This document shows positions 48,701-57,418 of a stretch of DNA of 64,000 bases, piece by piece. Location of the stretch: NCBI GenBank assembly GCA_043803805.1, contig JAZDJP010000117.1, positions 5,576 to 69,575 of the forward strand, read 5' to 3'. The notes under the pieces are model-generated. The model made no database searches. It had not been told where the DNA came from and saw only the letters and a list, made by a program, of their open reading frames with translations. A program made the position numbers and the translations under genes. Origin of the DNA: JAZDJP01 sp043803805 (lineage in GTDB: Bacteria > Planctomycetota > JAZDJP01). Each line of letters begins with the position of its first letter. Within the stretch, counting starts at the first letter, position 1.

Positions 48701-51700
48701 GTACGAGAAGGCCAGGTTCGTGATGTCGATCTGGCCTTCTTCGAAGGCGAAGGTGAACGTCCCCGCCCCGCCGGATCGGGTGATTGTCGCCCCCGCGACG
48801 GTCGCCTTGAGCGCCCCGTTCGGGCTGGCCGTCGAGGAGGAGAAAAGGAAGGTGGTGGAGGGCTTGATGGACAGTGTCTGACCGTTGAGGCGCAGCATCC
48901 CGCTCGTGACCGACAGTGATGTCCCCGCGCCGATCCCCGTTCCCACGGTCATCGCGTCCATGAGTTGGACAGTGCCGCTGCCGGAGCAGGTGACGATGTT
49001 CAAGGCGTCGGAGCCGCTTGTCACCTGCTGGGTGCCGGAGCCGTCCAGCGCCAGCGTCGCCGAGGCGTTCGAGGCATCGAATCCCTCGACCCCCGCGGCG
49101 GAGTTCGTGAAGTTTCCCGCGACATTGATTGTGTTCGCCCCGAACGTGAACGTTCCGTCACTGATGGTGAAGTTGCCCTTGGTCACGAGCGATCCCGTCG
49201 CCGTCACGCCACCGGCCCCGGTCTTGGCGATTTCCACGTTTTGGAGATCCCTCTGTGCCCCGGGCGTGGCCATGGTGATTGTCGTCGCCGTCGAGCCATC
49301 CAATTTCAGCAGGCCGCCGTCAATGTCCATCTGGCCGCTGGCGCCAACCGAGACGTTTCCCTCGCAGGTGATCGAGACCCCGGCGCCGGTGACGTCCAGC
49401 CAGGCTTCTGTATCGTTTGCGATGGATAGCGATGTTCCCGTTCCGTTGATGTCCAGCGTCTCCGAGGCATCCAGGACGAATTTCCCTTTCGTGAGCGCGA
49501 ACGTTCCGGCCACCGAAATCGTGTCGTTGTCCTCCACGTTGACCGCGACGGAGTTGTCGGTCTTGTTGACGGTCAGGTGGTTGAAGGCGATTGTGTTCTT
49601 GGTGCCGCCGAGGACGTAGGTTGTCAAGGTCGTCCCGAGGTTGAGCTCCACCGTGCCCGCCTCCGCCGTGAATGTCCCGGTGTTGTTCAGCGTGAAGTTC
49701 CCGCCCACTTTGAGCGTCCCGGAGCCGCCGTCCACCGCGCCGTCCGCCGTGAGGGCGTTCCGGACGTTGACCGTGCCGGCTCCCGTGATGTCCAGTTTCC
49801 CCGCGGAGGCGATCGCGCAGTCGTCCATCTTGTCCACCGTTTCCGCGCCGACGTTCATCGTCCCGTCCAGATACATGTCGTTCGACGCGTTGTTCGCCGT
49901 CCACGTCACGTTCCCGCCGGGCGTGTACGCCTGCCCGCTCATCACCCGCACTTTCGTCCCCGCCGTGAACGTGATCGCGTTCGTGCCGCTCGTGATCGTG
50001 TAGGGAATATCGGTGTCGTCCACGCCGTCGTAGGGGAGGTCGCTCGGGTCCAGGAGCGCGTTCGTCATCGCGGAGGCGTTCCCGTCGTGGATCCTCACCT
50101 CGCCCGCCTGCACGTTCAAGCCGCTCATGGTGTTGCCCGTCGCCACCGTCACCACCACCGCGTCCGTCCCCGCCACGTCGTTGTTGTAGAAAATGGTCAA
50201 TAATTGATTCGCCGCGATCCACGCCGTCACGTTGAACGAATAAGGGGAGGAGTCCGTCGAATACGTCCCCCGCACGGTCGAAACCCCCGCCGCGTCCGTC
50301 GAGACGATCCTCACGTCCGTTGTGCCGTCGAATGTTCCCGTGATGATCTTCTGGGTGTCGTCCCAATTGATCACCGTCCCCCCCTGGCTTTCGTTCGATT
50401 CCGCGTCCGCCGCGATCCCCGCCCCCGCCCCGTTCCCGATAAAACCAATCAGTGTGATGGTTCCCGTGCTTCCGGCGACGCTTGTGACGTTGCGGGGATT
50501 GCCCGTGTGGACCGGGGGGATGTTCGGTTCCGCCAGATTATAATCGAACGACAGGGTTACCCAGCTCGTGTCGGTGAACGTCGCCGCCGCGCAATTCGCG
50601 CCGATTTTGACATGGGTGGTGGCGCCGCCGGTGAAGACGATCCCGTCGAAGTTCAGGATGTTGACGTCCGCCGCCGCCGCGGGATTGATGTAAAAACCGT
50701 TCGCCGTCGCCTTCGAAAATGCGAGCGACGAGATGTCAATCTGCCCCTGGTCCACCGTGAACGAGAACGTCCCGCTCACGGAGGTCGCCGTGGAGCCCGA
50801 TACTGTCGCCCTGAAACTCCCGTTCGGGCTCGCCGTGCTCGAGGAATGGAGGAAACTCCCGCCGCTCGTGATCTGCATCGTCTTGCCGTTCAAGTCCCAC
50901 GACCCGCTGTTCACCGTCACCGTCGTCGCCGTAAATGTGTCCGCCAGCTGGCATGTCCCGCTCCCGTTCATGTTAAGGGTGGTGAAGGTGTCCCCGTTCG
51001 ACGTCATCGCCTGCGTTCCCGTCCCGTCCAGCGTCACCGTCGTCCCCGTCGCGTCAAATCCCTCCGCGCCCGATGCCGAGTTCGTAAAACTCCCCGCCAC
51101 CGTCACCGTGTTCGTCCCCAGCGTCAAGATCCCGTCCTGGATCGTCACCGACCCGTCCACGTCCAGGTTGTAGCCGTTCGGAATCGTCACGCTCCCGGCG
51201 CCCGACTTGTTCGCCTTGAAATTGTAAAAGTCCCGGCTGCCGTTCGAGGCCGTCCCCGTCGAAACGGTCGCCGCCGAGGAATCGTCAAACTCGATCGTCC
51301 CCGCGTCCAGGTTGATCTTCCCCGCCGCGCCCGCGCCGCCCGTGAGCGTCAGATGTCCCGCCACCCGGATGGTCGGTGTTCCGGCCGTCGCCTGGATGAC
51401 GGCGTCGGCCGTATTGGCGATGGTGAGACTGGTGGGGGCGCCGTTCAAGTCCAATGCCTCGGTGTCGTTCAATCTCAGGGTCCCGGCGTTGATCGTAAAC
51501 AACCCGCCCACCGTCACCGTGTCTCCGCTCTCGATGTCCACGATGTCCGCGGCCGCCGTCTTCCCGATGATGAGAACGTTGAACGTGTGCGAATTCGCCG
51601 TGCCGCCAATGGCGGCCGCCGTCGCCGTGTCGAGGGTGAATGATGAGGTGTTCGCGGTGAACGCGCCGTTGTTGGTAAAGTTTCTCCCAAGGGTGAATGT

Positions 51701-54700
51701 CCCGGTGTTGGCGTTGAGTGTGCCGTCGATAATCAGATCCTGGTCCACGTCCACCGCGCCCGATCCGGCGCTGAACGTGGAGGAGCCCAGAATCGAGAGG
51801 TCCCCCTGCGTCCGGATCTGCATCGCGGTGTTGGCGAGCGTCACCGATCCACCGATGGTAAGGTTTTGGAAGACCGTCCCCCCGGCCAACGTCCCCTGGA
51901 TTTCCGCGCCGGAGCCGGTCATCTTCACCGTGGACGACCCCGAGCCCGCGAGCGACCCGCCCGTGTTGTGGATCCAGTGGCCCGTTGTCGCCAGTGTCAG
52001 CGTGTTCGAGTTGAAGTTCAGCGTCCCATTCACCGTGAGATTCCCGTTCACCGTGAGGGAGGTCGCCGCGGTACCGAAAAGCTCAAGGGTCAGGCCCGCC
52101 GGAATCGTGAGCGCCGGCACGCTGAAGACGCCGAGATCGTTCCCTCCCGTGGTCCCGAAGTAAAATGTCCCCGCGCCCCAGGCGAACGCCCCGGTCACGG
52201 TGAGGCCCGCGTCGTCGTTCGCCGTGAAGGAGGTCCCCGCGTTCATGGTGAAGTTGACGCACGAAACCGTCTTCGCGGCGGCAATGGACGGCGTGCCCCC
52301 CGTCACCTCGATGGCGCTAAAGGTTTCGTTCGTCGTCACCTGGGCGGTGGAGGCGAGTTGGACCAGTGACGTCCCCTCCACGAACCCGGCGGTGCCCCGG
52401 TTATTGGTCCAGTTGCCGCTCGCGGCGATCGTATACGATCCTCCCTGAAGCTCGCCCGACGCCTCGATGACCACCCCTCCGGGGGTGGTGACGGTACCGC
52501 CCGCCGTCATCGTCCCGTTGACGCGGAGCGTCCCCGTTCCCTGCAGAGTGACGGTTCCGCCGGGGGCGTAGGCGCCGCCGCTCCGCACCTCGATGTCCGT
52601 GTTATTGGCCACGGTGAGCGCCGCCCCGCCGCCGTCCGTGTACGGGATGTCCGCGTCCCCCGTGTGCGCCGTGTCCAGATTCGCGTTGGTCAGCCCGGAT
52701 CCCCCGTTGTCGTTGCGCACCACCACACGGTTGGTCGTCAGGTTCAGATCCGTCTGATTGCCGCCCGTCGCCGTCGTCACCACCGCCCCCTTCACCGCGC
52801 CGCCCTCGTACCAGACGGCGATGATGTCTCCCGCGGAAAGATTGGTGATGCCGGTGAAGGAATAGGGGGAGGCGTTTGTCGTGTAGGTGGATTGGAGGAT
52901 GCCGTTCCTTGCCCAGGAAATGTCCGTCACCCCGTCGCAGGTTCCCTGAAGGGCGATTTCGATCGCCCAGGCGATGATGATCCCGAGTTCGTTGTCGTTC
53001 GCCTCGCCGTTGGCGCCGCCGAGAGCGCCCGTGGAGTTGAGCATGGTGATGGGACCGCCGGTCGAGCCCGCCGCGGTCGCGACGTTGTTGGCGGGACCGG
53101 CCGGGAAATCGTGGCCGGACCATGTGGTATCCGTGAATGTCGGGGCGTCGGCGAGGCGGATGTACTGGGTCGCCGTCGCGCAGTTGGACCAGAGGGCGTC
53201 GTCAAATTGCAGGACACGGACGCCGCCTCCGGCAGGGACGATATCGAATCCGTTTCCGCTCATGTAGGACACATTGAGCCCGGCGATGTCCACCTGCCCC
53301 TCCTCCATGAGCATGGTCCACGTCCCCGCCCCGTTCCGGGTGAGCGTCGAGGCGGCGGAAGTCGAGCGGAGGGCGCCGTTGGGGCTTGCTGTGCTCGAAG
53401 AGAAGACGAATCGCGTCCCGGATTGAACGGCGAGGGTCTGCCCGTTCAGGTTGAGCATGCCGGTGTTGACGGTGAGGGAATCCCCCGCCGCGATCCCGAC
53501 GCCCACCGTCATGTTGTCGGACAGAGTGAGCGATCCCGCCCCGTTCATGGTGACGGTGTTGAACGCATCGCCCCCGGATGTCACGTTCTGGGCGCCGGCG
53601 CCGTCGAACGTGAAGTCCGTCGCGGGATCGCTGAAATCGAATCCGTCCGCTCCCGTGGCGTTGTTCGTGAACGAGCCGGCGAGCGTGATGTCGAATGTGT
53701 CCGAATCCAGGACGCCGCCGTCGATGACGAGATGGCTGTTGACGTCGATGGATGAGGCGAGGGTCACCTTGCCGCCGCCGGATTTATTGACCCGGATGGC
53801 GAAGAAGTTACGGTCCGCCCCCGGAACGCTTGTGTTCACGGTGGCGTTCGCGGCGCCGTCGAACGTGAGTGTTCCTCCGTTCACATCGAACTTGCCGGCC
53901 GTGCCGCAGGCGATGTTTCCCCCGACGAAGAGGGCCGCGCCGACTCCCGTGACGTTGAACCAGGAATTGGCGTTGTCAGGAATCGTGATGGCTCCGCCAA
54001 TGTCGAGCGTTTCCGACGCGTCCAGGAGGAACTCCCCGTTGGTGAGGGTGAAGTCGCCGTTCACGGCGACGGTGTCGTTGTTTTCCACCGCGACGGTGTC
54101 CGTGGCGTCGGTCTTGTTGATGACGAGGTTGTGAATCGTGATGGTGTTTTTTGTTCCCCCCAGGACGGAATTGTCCGTGGTGCCCATCATGGCGAGCGTT
54201 CCCGCGCCGGGGGTGAGGGAGGCGGTGGCGTTGATGGTGAAATAATCCCCGACGCTGAGGGTCCCTCCTGATCCGAAATCGAGGGCGCCGTCAATGATGA
54301 CATCGGAACTGGTGGAATCGTTGTTAAACGTCGCCGAGCCCGTGGTCATGACGAAGGCGCCGGAGGAGTTCACGGTCATGGCGGTGCAGACGGACAGGGT
54401 GTTGGCGTTGAGATTCATCGTTCCGCTCAGGTTCACGTTGTTCGAGGCGCTGGCCGCCGCCCAGGCGATGTTGCCCCCGGGGGTGTAGGTCGAACCGGCA
54501 AAAACCCGGAGGCTGAATGCGGAATCAAAGGTCAGATTCCCTCCCGTGACGACAAAGGGCACGTCGCTGTCCTGCCCTTCGTCGAAAAGGTCCAGGTTGG
54601 CGTTTGTGAGCGAGGCCCCGCCGTGGCTTCCCAGCCAGACCTGGCTCTGGGTGAGATTGAGGCCCGTCATGCTGGCGCCCGTGGCGATGGTGATGACGGC

Positions 54701-57388
54701 GGCGTCGGTTCCGGCGGCGTTGTTGTCGTAGAAAATGGTGATGATATCTCCCGATGCGATTTTTCCCGTGACGTTGAAGGAGTATGGGGAGGAGTTGGTG
54801 GTGTAGGTGGGGATTTGTTTCACACCGTTTCTGGCCCAGGAGACGTCCGTCGATCCGTTAAAGGTGCCCATCAGGAGGATTTGTGTGTCGTCCCATGTGG
54901 TGGTCGTGCCGCCGTCCACGTCGTTGGTTTCCGCCGTCGCGGCGACGTTGTTCCCGGCGCCGTCGCCCGTGAATGCGTTCAGAGTGACGGGGCCCGCCGG
55001 GGTGCCGGCGACCGTGGTGATGTTGTACGGATTCCCGACATCGGCGCCGGGGATGTCAGGACTGGCGGTGTTATAATCGTAGGCGTGGCCGACCCAGGTG
55101 GCGTCGGTATAGGTGATGGACCCGCCGGCGAGGGCGATCTTCATGTGGGTGGCGGTGCCGTGGGAGAACTTGACGTTATCGAAGTTGCTGAACGTGACGG
55201 CGCCGCTCGCGTTCACGAAAAATCCGTTGGCGTCGCCATAGGAGAAATTCAGATTGGTGATATTGAGAAGACCCTGTTTGAATTCGAACGAAAACGTCCC
55301 GCTTCCGCCCCGGCGCGTGATGCCGCTGTCGTCCCCGGCGGTGAGGGTGCCCGTGGAGTTGAACTCAAATTTCTCCCCGGGTTCCACCTGGATGGCATGG
55401 CCGTTCAGGTCCAGGCTTCCGGCGGTCACGTTCAGGGCCGTGACCGCCGGGGGCCCGGCCCCGACTCCGATGTCGCTGGCGAGCTGGAGTGTGTTGGTGC
55501 CGCTCACGTTGAGGATGTTGAGGGGATCCCCGCCGGCGTCGAGGTTTTTCGCAACGGTCCCCGTCCAGGTGAGTGTGGCGGAGGCGTTCGAGGCGTCGAA
55601 ACCCTCGCCGGCCTCCGTCGCTTGGTTGAGGAAACTGCCCTGGATCGTGATTGTGTTCGCGCCCCATGCGAGGAGGCCATCCGTGATGGTGAGATCGCCT
55701 TCCACGAGGATGCTCGAGGAGAGCGTCACGCGGCCGGTTCCTGTCTTGGACACCTGAAAATCCTGGAATTCGCGGGCGCCGCTCGCGGGGGCGCCGAGGG
55801 TGAGCGTGGAATCCGTCCCCCCGTCAAAAATCACGATTCCGTAGTTGAGATTGAGAAGTCCCGTCGCCGCGCCCAGGAGGGTGATGTCCCCGGCGCAATT
55901 GATGATGGGAGACGTCCCTGCGGTGATGGCCTGCAGTTGGGCGTTGGCCGTGTCGGCGATCTGGAGGCTGACGGGTGTCCCGTTCAGTTCCAGCCGGTCG
56001 TTCGTGTTGTTGAACCGGAAGATGCCGCTCTGAATGTCCATGAGGCCGTTGACGATGATGTTGTCGCCCGCCTCGATGTCCACGATGATCGCGGCGGTCT
56101 TGTTGATGGTGAGGTTGTAAAACGTATGGGTGTTCGCCGTGCCGGCGATATTCATGCTGTTTCCCGTGTTAAGCACGACCGTGCCCTGACCGGAATTGAA
56201 CGTCCCGTTGTTGACCCATTCGTCGGCCAGGGCGAAGGTTCCCGTGTCGAGGTTGACGGTGCCGTTGTTCGTGAAATCGCCCGTGCCGGAGACGGTGAGC
56301 GCTCCGGAGGAAAAATTAAATGTCCCGCCGTTGCTCACCTGGAACAGCGTGGAGACGGTGACCGCCATGGCGTCGTTGTGGATGGTGTAATTGCCGGAGA
56401 TGTTGAGACGGGGGATGCCGGGTCCGCCCGCCAGGGTGCCCCGGATTTCCTTCCCGCTTCCGGACAATTTGATCGTGGCGGCGGTGGCGGAGAGCAGCAC
56501 TCCTCCCGTGTTGTGGATGTAGTGTCCGGCGACGTCCACCGTCATGGTGTCGCTTTGAAGGTCGAGGGTGCCGTTCAGCGTGAGGTCCCCGTTGATTTTC
56601 ACCGCGCAGGTGTTGCCCTCGATCTGGAGTTCGGCGGCCGCGGGGATGGTGACGGCGGGGAGTTCGAAGGCCCCGACATTGGCGGCGGTGGTTCCCACGT
56701 TGATCTGCCCGTCAATCCAGGTCATCGAGCCCAGCACGCGCAGGCTGGCGTTGTCGGGCAGGTTGAGGGCGGAGGCGACATCCGCGATTTTCAGCGTGAA
56801 ATTTCCGGAGATGGTGACCGAAACGGCGTCGCTCAGGTTGGCGGTGGCGCCGGTCGTGGCGGAATCGTCCATGGTGAGATTGGAGATTTCCAGGGTGTCT
56901 GACCCGTCCCCGTCCGTGAAATCAATGACGGGCGCGACGTCCACCGTCCATTTCAGGGTTCCGGCTCCGATGATCCGGGCGACGCCGTCCCCGTTGTCGG
57001 GAATCAGGATGTCGTCCACGATCGTGAGCGTGATTCCTGAATTCATGGTGACGGTGGAGCCGGCGTCCACCTGGATGTCGTCAATCGTGACGCTTACGTT
57101 GGCGGTGACGTTGAAATCGCCGACGATGACCGCCACGTCGTTGATGTCGTCCTGCCCGGGGTACTCGTTATTTTCCCCGGCGCCGGGATCGCTCCAGTTG
57201 TTGATATCGTTCCAGGAAACGCCGTCCCCGGTCCCGATCCAGTTGAACGTGCCGGCGGCGAACGCGGCCCGCGGCGCGAGTGCGGCCACCGCCAGGAGAA
57301 TCCCCGCGATCGTCGAGGCGACCCGCCGTGTAGGGGCGGGTTTCAAACCCGCCCCTACGGGATTTTGTTTGCCGTTATGATCGGACAT
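45716..57388 (-). CDS. giant beta-strand-repeat surface protein with C-terminal propeller, copy A
   Basis: A 3890-aa protein. The N-terminus has a signal peptide (hydrophobic VASTIAGILLAVAALAPRAA at ~23-42) whose n-region contains ten residues (VGAGLKPAPT) encoded by the 29-bp palindrome. The body is built of at least four long homologous modules; the marker TYTT(N/D)SSPYSF occurs near residues 863, 1506, 2381 and 3033, and LDASETLDI and SSSTASPNGA recur. Such 'autotransporter-associated'/adhesin-like repeats form beta-solenoids. Residues ~3450-3890 are a PQQ-like propeller with a Ca-loop-like GDVNGNGVSTDG. No outer-membrane barrel is seen at the end (DPTP). ATG 57388 is required because no start codon lies between the repeat and the hydrophobic core. 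Function: adhesion or envelope structure, inferred. Confidence 0.8.
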   Translation of the reverse strand: MSDHNGKQNPVGAGLKPAPTRRVASTIAGILLAVAALAPRAAFAAGTFNWIGTGDGVSWNDINNWSDPGAGENNEYPGQDDINDVAVIVGDFNVTANVSVTIDDIQVDAGSTVTMNSGITLTIVDDILIPDNGDGVARIIGAGTLKWTVDVAPVIDFTDGDGSDTLEISNLTMDDSATTGATANLSDAVSVTISGNFTLKIADVASALNLPDNASLRVLGSMTWIDGQINVGTTAANVGAFELPAVTIPAAAELQIEGNTCAVKINGDLTLNGTLDLQSDTMTVDVAGHYIHNTGGVLLSATAATIKLSGSGKEIRGTLAGGPGIPRLNISGNYTIHNDAMAVTVSTLFQVSNGGTFNFSSGALTVSGTGDFTNNGTVNLDTGTFALADEWVNNGTFNSGQGTVVLNTGNSMNIAGTANTHTFYNLTINKTAAIIVDIEAGDNIIVNGLMDIQSGIFRFNNTNDRLELNGTPVSLQIADTANAQLQAITAGTSPIINCAGDITLLGAATGLLNLNYGIVIFDGGTDSTLTLGAPASGAREFQDFQVSKTGTGRVTLSSSILVEGDLTITDGLLAWGANTITIQGSFLNQATEAGEGFDASNASATLTWTGTVAKNLDAGGDPLNILNVSGTNTLQLASDIGVGAGPPAVTALNVTAGSLDLNGHAIQVEPGEKFEFNSTGTLTAGDDSGITRRGGSGTFSFEFKQGLLNITNLNFSYGDANGFFVNASGAVTFSNFDNVKFSHGTATHMKIALAGGSITYTDATWVGHAYDYNTASPDIPGADVGNPYNITTVAGTPAGPVTLNAFTGDGAGNNVAATAETNDVDGGTTTTWDDTQILLMGTFNGSTDVSWARNGVKQIPTYTTNSSPYSFNVTGKIASGDIITIFYDNNAAGTDAAVITIATGASMTGLNLTQSQVWLGSHGGASLTNANLDLFDEGQDSDVPFVVTGGNLTFDSAFSLRVFAGSTYTPGGNIAWAAASASNNVNLSGTMNLNANTLSVCTAMTVNSSGAFVMTTGSATFNNDSTSSDVIIDGALDFGSGGTLSVGDYFTINATASLTPGAGTLAMMGTTDNSVLGGTKNTITIHNLVINKTDATDTVAVENNDTVAVNGDFTLTNGEFLLDASETLDIGGAITIPDNANSWFNVTGVGAALFVGGNIACGTAGKFDVNGGTLTFDGAANATVNTSVPGADRNFFAIRVNKSGGGKVTLASSIDVNSHLVIDGGVLDSDTFDITLAGSFTNNATGADGFDFSDPATDFTFDGAGAQNVTSGGDAFNTVTMNGAGSLTLSDNMTVGVGIAAGDSLTVNTGMLNLNGQTLAVQSGTRFVFSSSTASPNGALRSTSAASTLTRNGAGTWTMLMEEGQVDIAGLNVSYMSGNGFDIVPAGGGVRVLQFDDALWSNCATATQYIRLADAPTFTDTTWSGHDFPAGPANNVATAAGSTGGPITMLNSTGALGGANGEANDNELGIIIAWAIEIALQGTCDGVTDISWARNGILQSTYTTNASPYSFTGITNLSAGDIIAVWYEGGAVKGAVVTTATGGNQTDLNLTTNRVVVRNDNGGSGLTNANLDTAHTGDADIPYTDGGGAALTVANNTDIEVRSGGAYAPGGTVTLQGTGTLRVNGTMTAGGTVTTPGGVVIEASGELQGGSYTIAASGNWTNNRGTAGFVEGTSLVQLASTAQVTTNETFSAIEVTGGTPSIAAAKTVSCVNFTMNAGTSFTANDDAGLTVTGAFAWGAGTFYFGTTGGNDLGVFSVPALTIPAGLTLELFGTAATSLTVNGNLTVNGTLNFNSNTLTLATTGHWIHNTGGSLAGSGSSTVKMTGSGAEIQGTLAGGTVFQNLTIGGSVTLANTAMQIRTQGDLSILGSSTFSAGSGAVDVDQDLIIDGTLNANTGTFTLGRNFTNNGAFTANTSSFTLDTATAAAIGGTANSHTFNVLIIGKTAAADIVDIESGDTVTVGGLFTINAGTLRLNDTEALDLNGAPTSLTIANTADAVIQATAGTPTIRVAGHLTLTGGAGAAGKINLDAGTIEFDDSSAATVSTGTASNGSRDFYNFKANKSGAGSVTIPNGYNLDVDGSVTIQDGILTLGTNTVTVAGSFTNSASGAEGFDATGTTVTLDGTGTQAMTSNGDTFTTLNMNGSGTCQLADTFTATTVTVNSGSWDLNGKTMQITSGGSFLHSSSTASPNGSFRATVSGSTATSVSGTFSFTVDQGQIDISSLAFSKATANGFYINPAAAADVNILNFDGIVFTGGATTHVKIGANCAAATFTDTSWVTLSFDYNLAEPNIPPVHTGNPRNVTSVAGSTGTITLIGFIGNGAGAGIAADAESNESQGGTVINWDDTQKIITGTFDGTTDVRIVSTDAAGVSTVRGTYSTDSSPYSFNVTAWIAANQLLTIFYNNDVAGTDAVVVTVATGNTMSGLNVQAGEVRIHDGNASAMTNALLDPSDLPYDGVDDTDIPYTITSGTNAITFTAGTKVRVMSGQAYTPGGNVTWTANNASNDMYLDGTMNVGAETVDKMDDCAIASAGKLDITGAGTVNVRNALTADGAVDGGSGTLKVGGNFTLNNTGTFTAEAGTVELNLGTTLTTYVLGGTKNTIAFNHLTVNKTDNSVAVNVEDNDTISVAGTFALTKGKFVLDASETLDINGTGTSLSIANDTEAWLDVTGAGVSITCEGNVSVGASGQMDIDGGLLKLDGSTATTITMATPGAQRDLQNVEIAKTGAGGVTATGSLVTKGNFTISDGTFTFGANTINVAGNFTNSAAGVEGFDASNASATLALDGSGTQQVTSGSDALNIVTCSGSGTVQLMDAMTVGTGIGAGTSLSVTSGMLRLNGQTLSIKPSTTFLFSSSTASPNGALKATVAGATITRSGGAGTFTFAFEEGQIDITNLAFSYADASGFNIAPAAGQNGVRVLNFDGVTFTNGTTRHMTIDDGPGLILTDATWANCSFDNTAAVNIRTLDNSTPNTTPTTTITILNYTGAGAGEAADDDVGTNRITIDWKIEVSLQGAFDGTTDVSWAKNGVPQATYTTNSSPFSFTNISTLNAGDVITVFYEGGVTKGAIVTRATAANMTDLNLVASTLIIRNDNGGDMTNIEIDTAHTGDADIPYTDGGGAALTVASNIVVLVPSGHTYLPGGAVTLQGASGDLTVAGVMTLGGTLTVTGTATIANLLSLAGNNATIATLDNTGTLRMQGNEAAVTITTMDINSGTVEYVGDGGGTTQAHNLKDFGATDYFNLTINDTNGTKDTFAVAGTVTVAGTLTVAGSILNTGANTLVLSGAGLTHRVNTGGEFDMTGAGQIQLADTGIFQVDHNAVTPGVFKSTNASATVTKTGAGAGGFAFRVYGTADITGLTFGNAGSEGLEIGNGVNAPTLTNLSNVTFQNHPGGSGKYLTMRVNGPFDAACPNLTFAAIASGYNVDLADNDNTLDGDVIRLNLMSRGAGAGGGDSRDKDNDTNDDGTPDTGGDSVIQWMYTAEKLSSAPAPVQGAVASAFDLDSGVWYATYALVRDVNATTNDRVLVRTADGDAAYFYDITQADGDVLGPVWWDQEDEAVYGDVNGNGVSTDGKVNVIYIPTSAGKIFKLVDSGGSLAVPGAASAWNTPFEDAAVVSVTSPILSDMTNLYFGGMTIGTNPRVFSVQISNKTLVKNIAGPPSAIRTLPEKRVYTGTTHLFVGSDASAGQAHIYRVNITAGTIPADNISPLHDVKGYMTVVGLTPQRLHVGDAGGRMHGVTADDFAAPLLENIANWPYRDIVNHSVADLDAGLYPINSWPFVDSTTLRVYYGDGDGHFYVLNSDGTLYGDYPVQPASAGYSHPDYYGGVIVVGTADGQVLFLDETVPAGTDGAVIRRYHFGAGKTVTDINYDRGSDTYVVGTSTGDLYYIPWEADPTP
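57330..57358. repeat. 29-bp interspersed palindrome, copy 3, inside a coding region
   Basis: Identical to the copy at 10202. On the minus strand it is translated in frame as VGAGLKPAPT within the n-region of the giant protein's signal peptide. Confidence 0.85.
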
Positions 57389-57418
57389 GGTTTCTTTCCC
57401 GATCCGGGTTTTCCTCGT

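Noticed and set aside
45716..57388. Periodic DNA similarity in the giant gene considered as CRISPR or satellite
   Set aside because: The repeats are long, diverged, coding in one frame and without uniform spacers.
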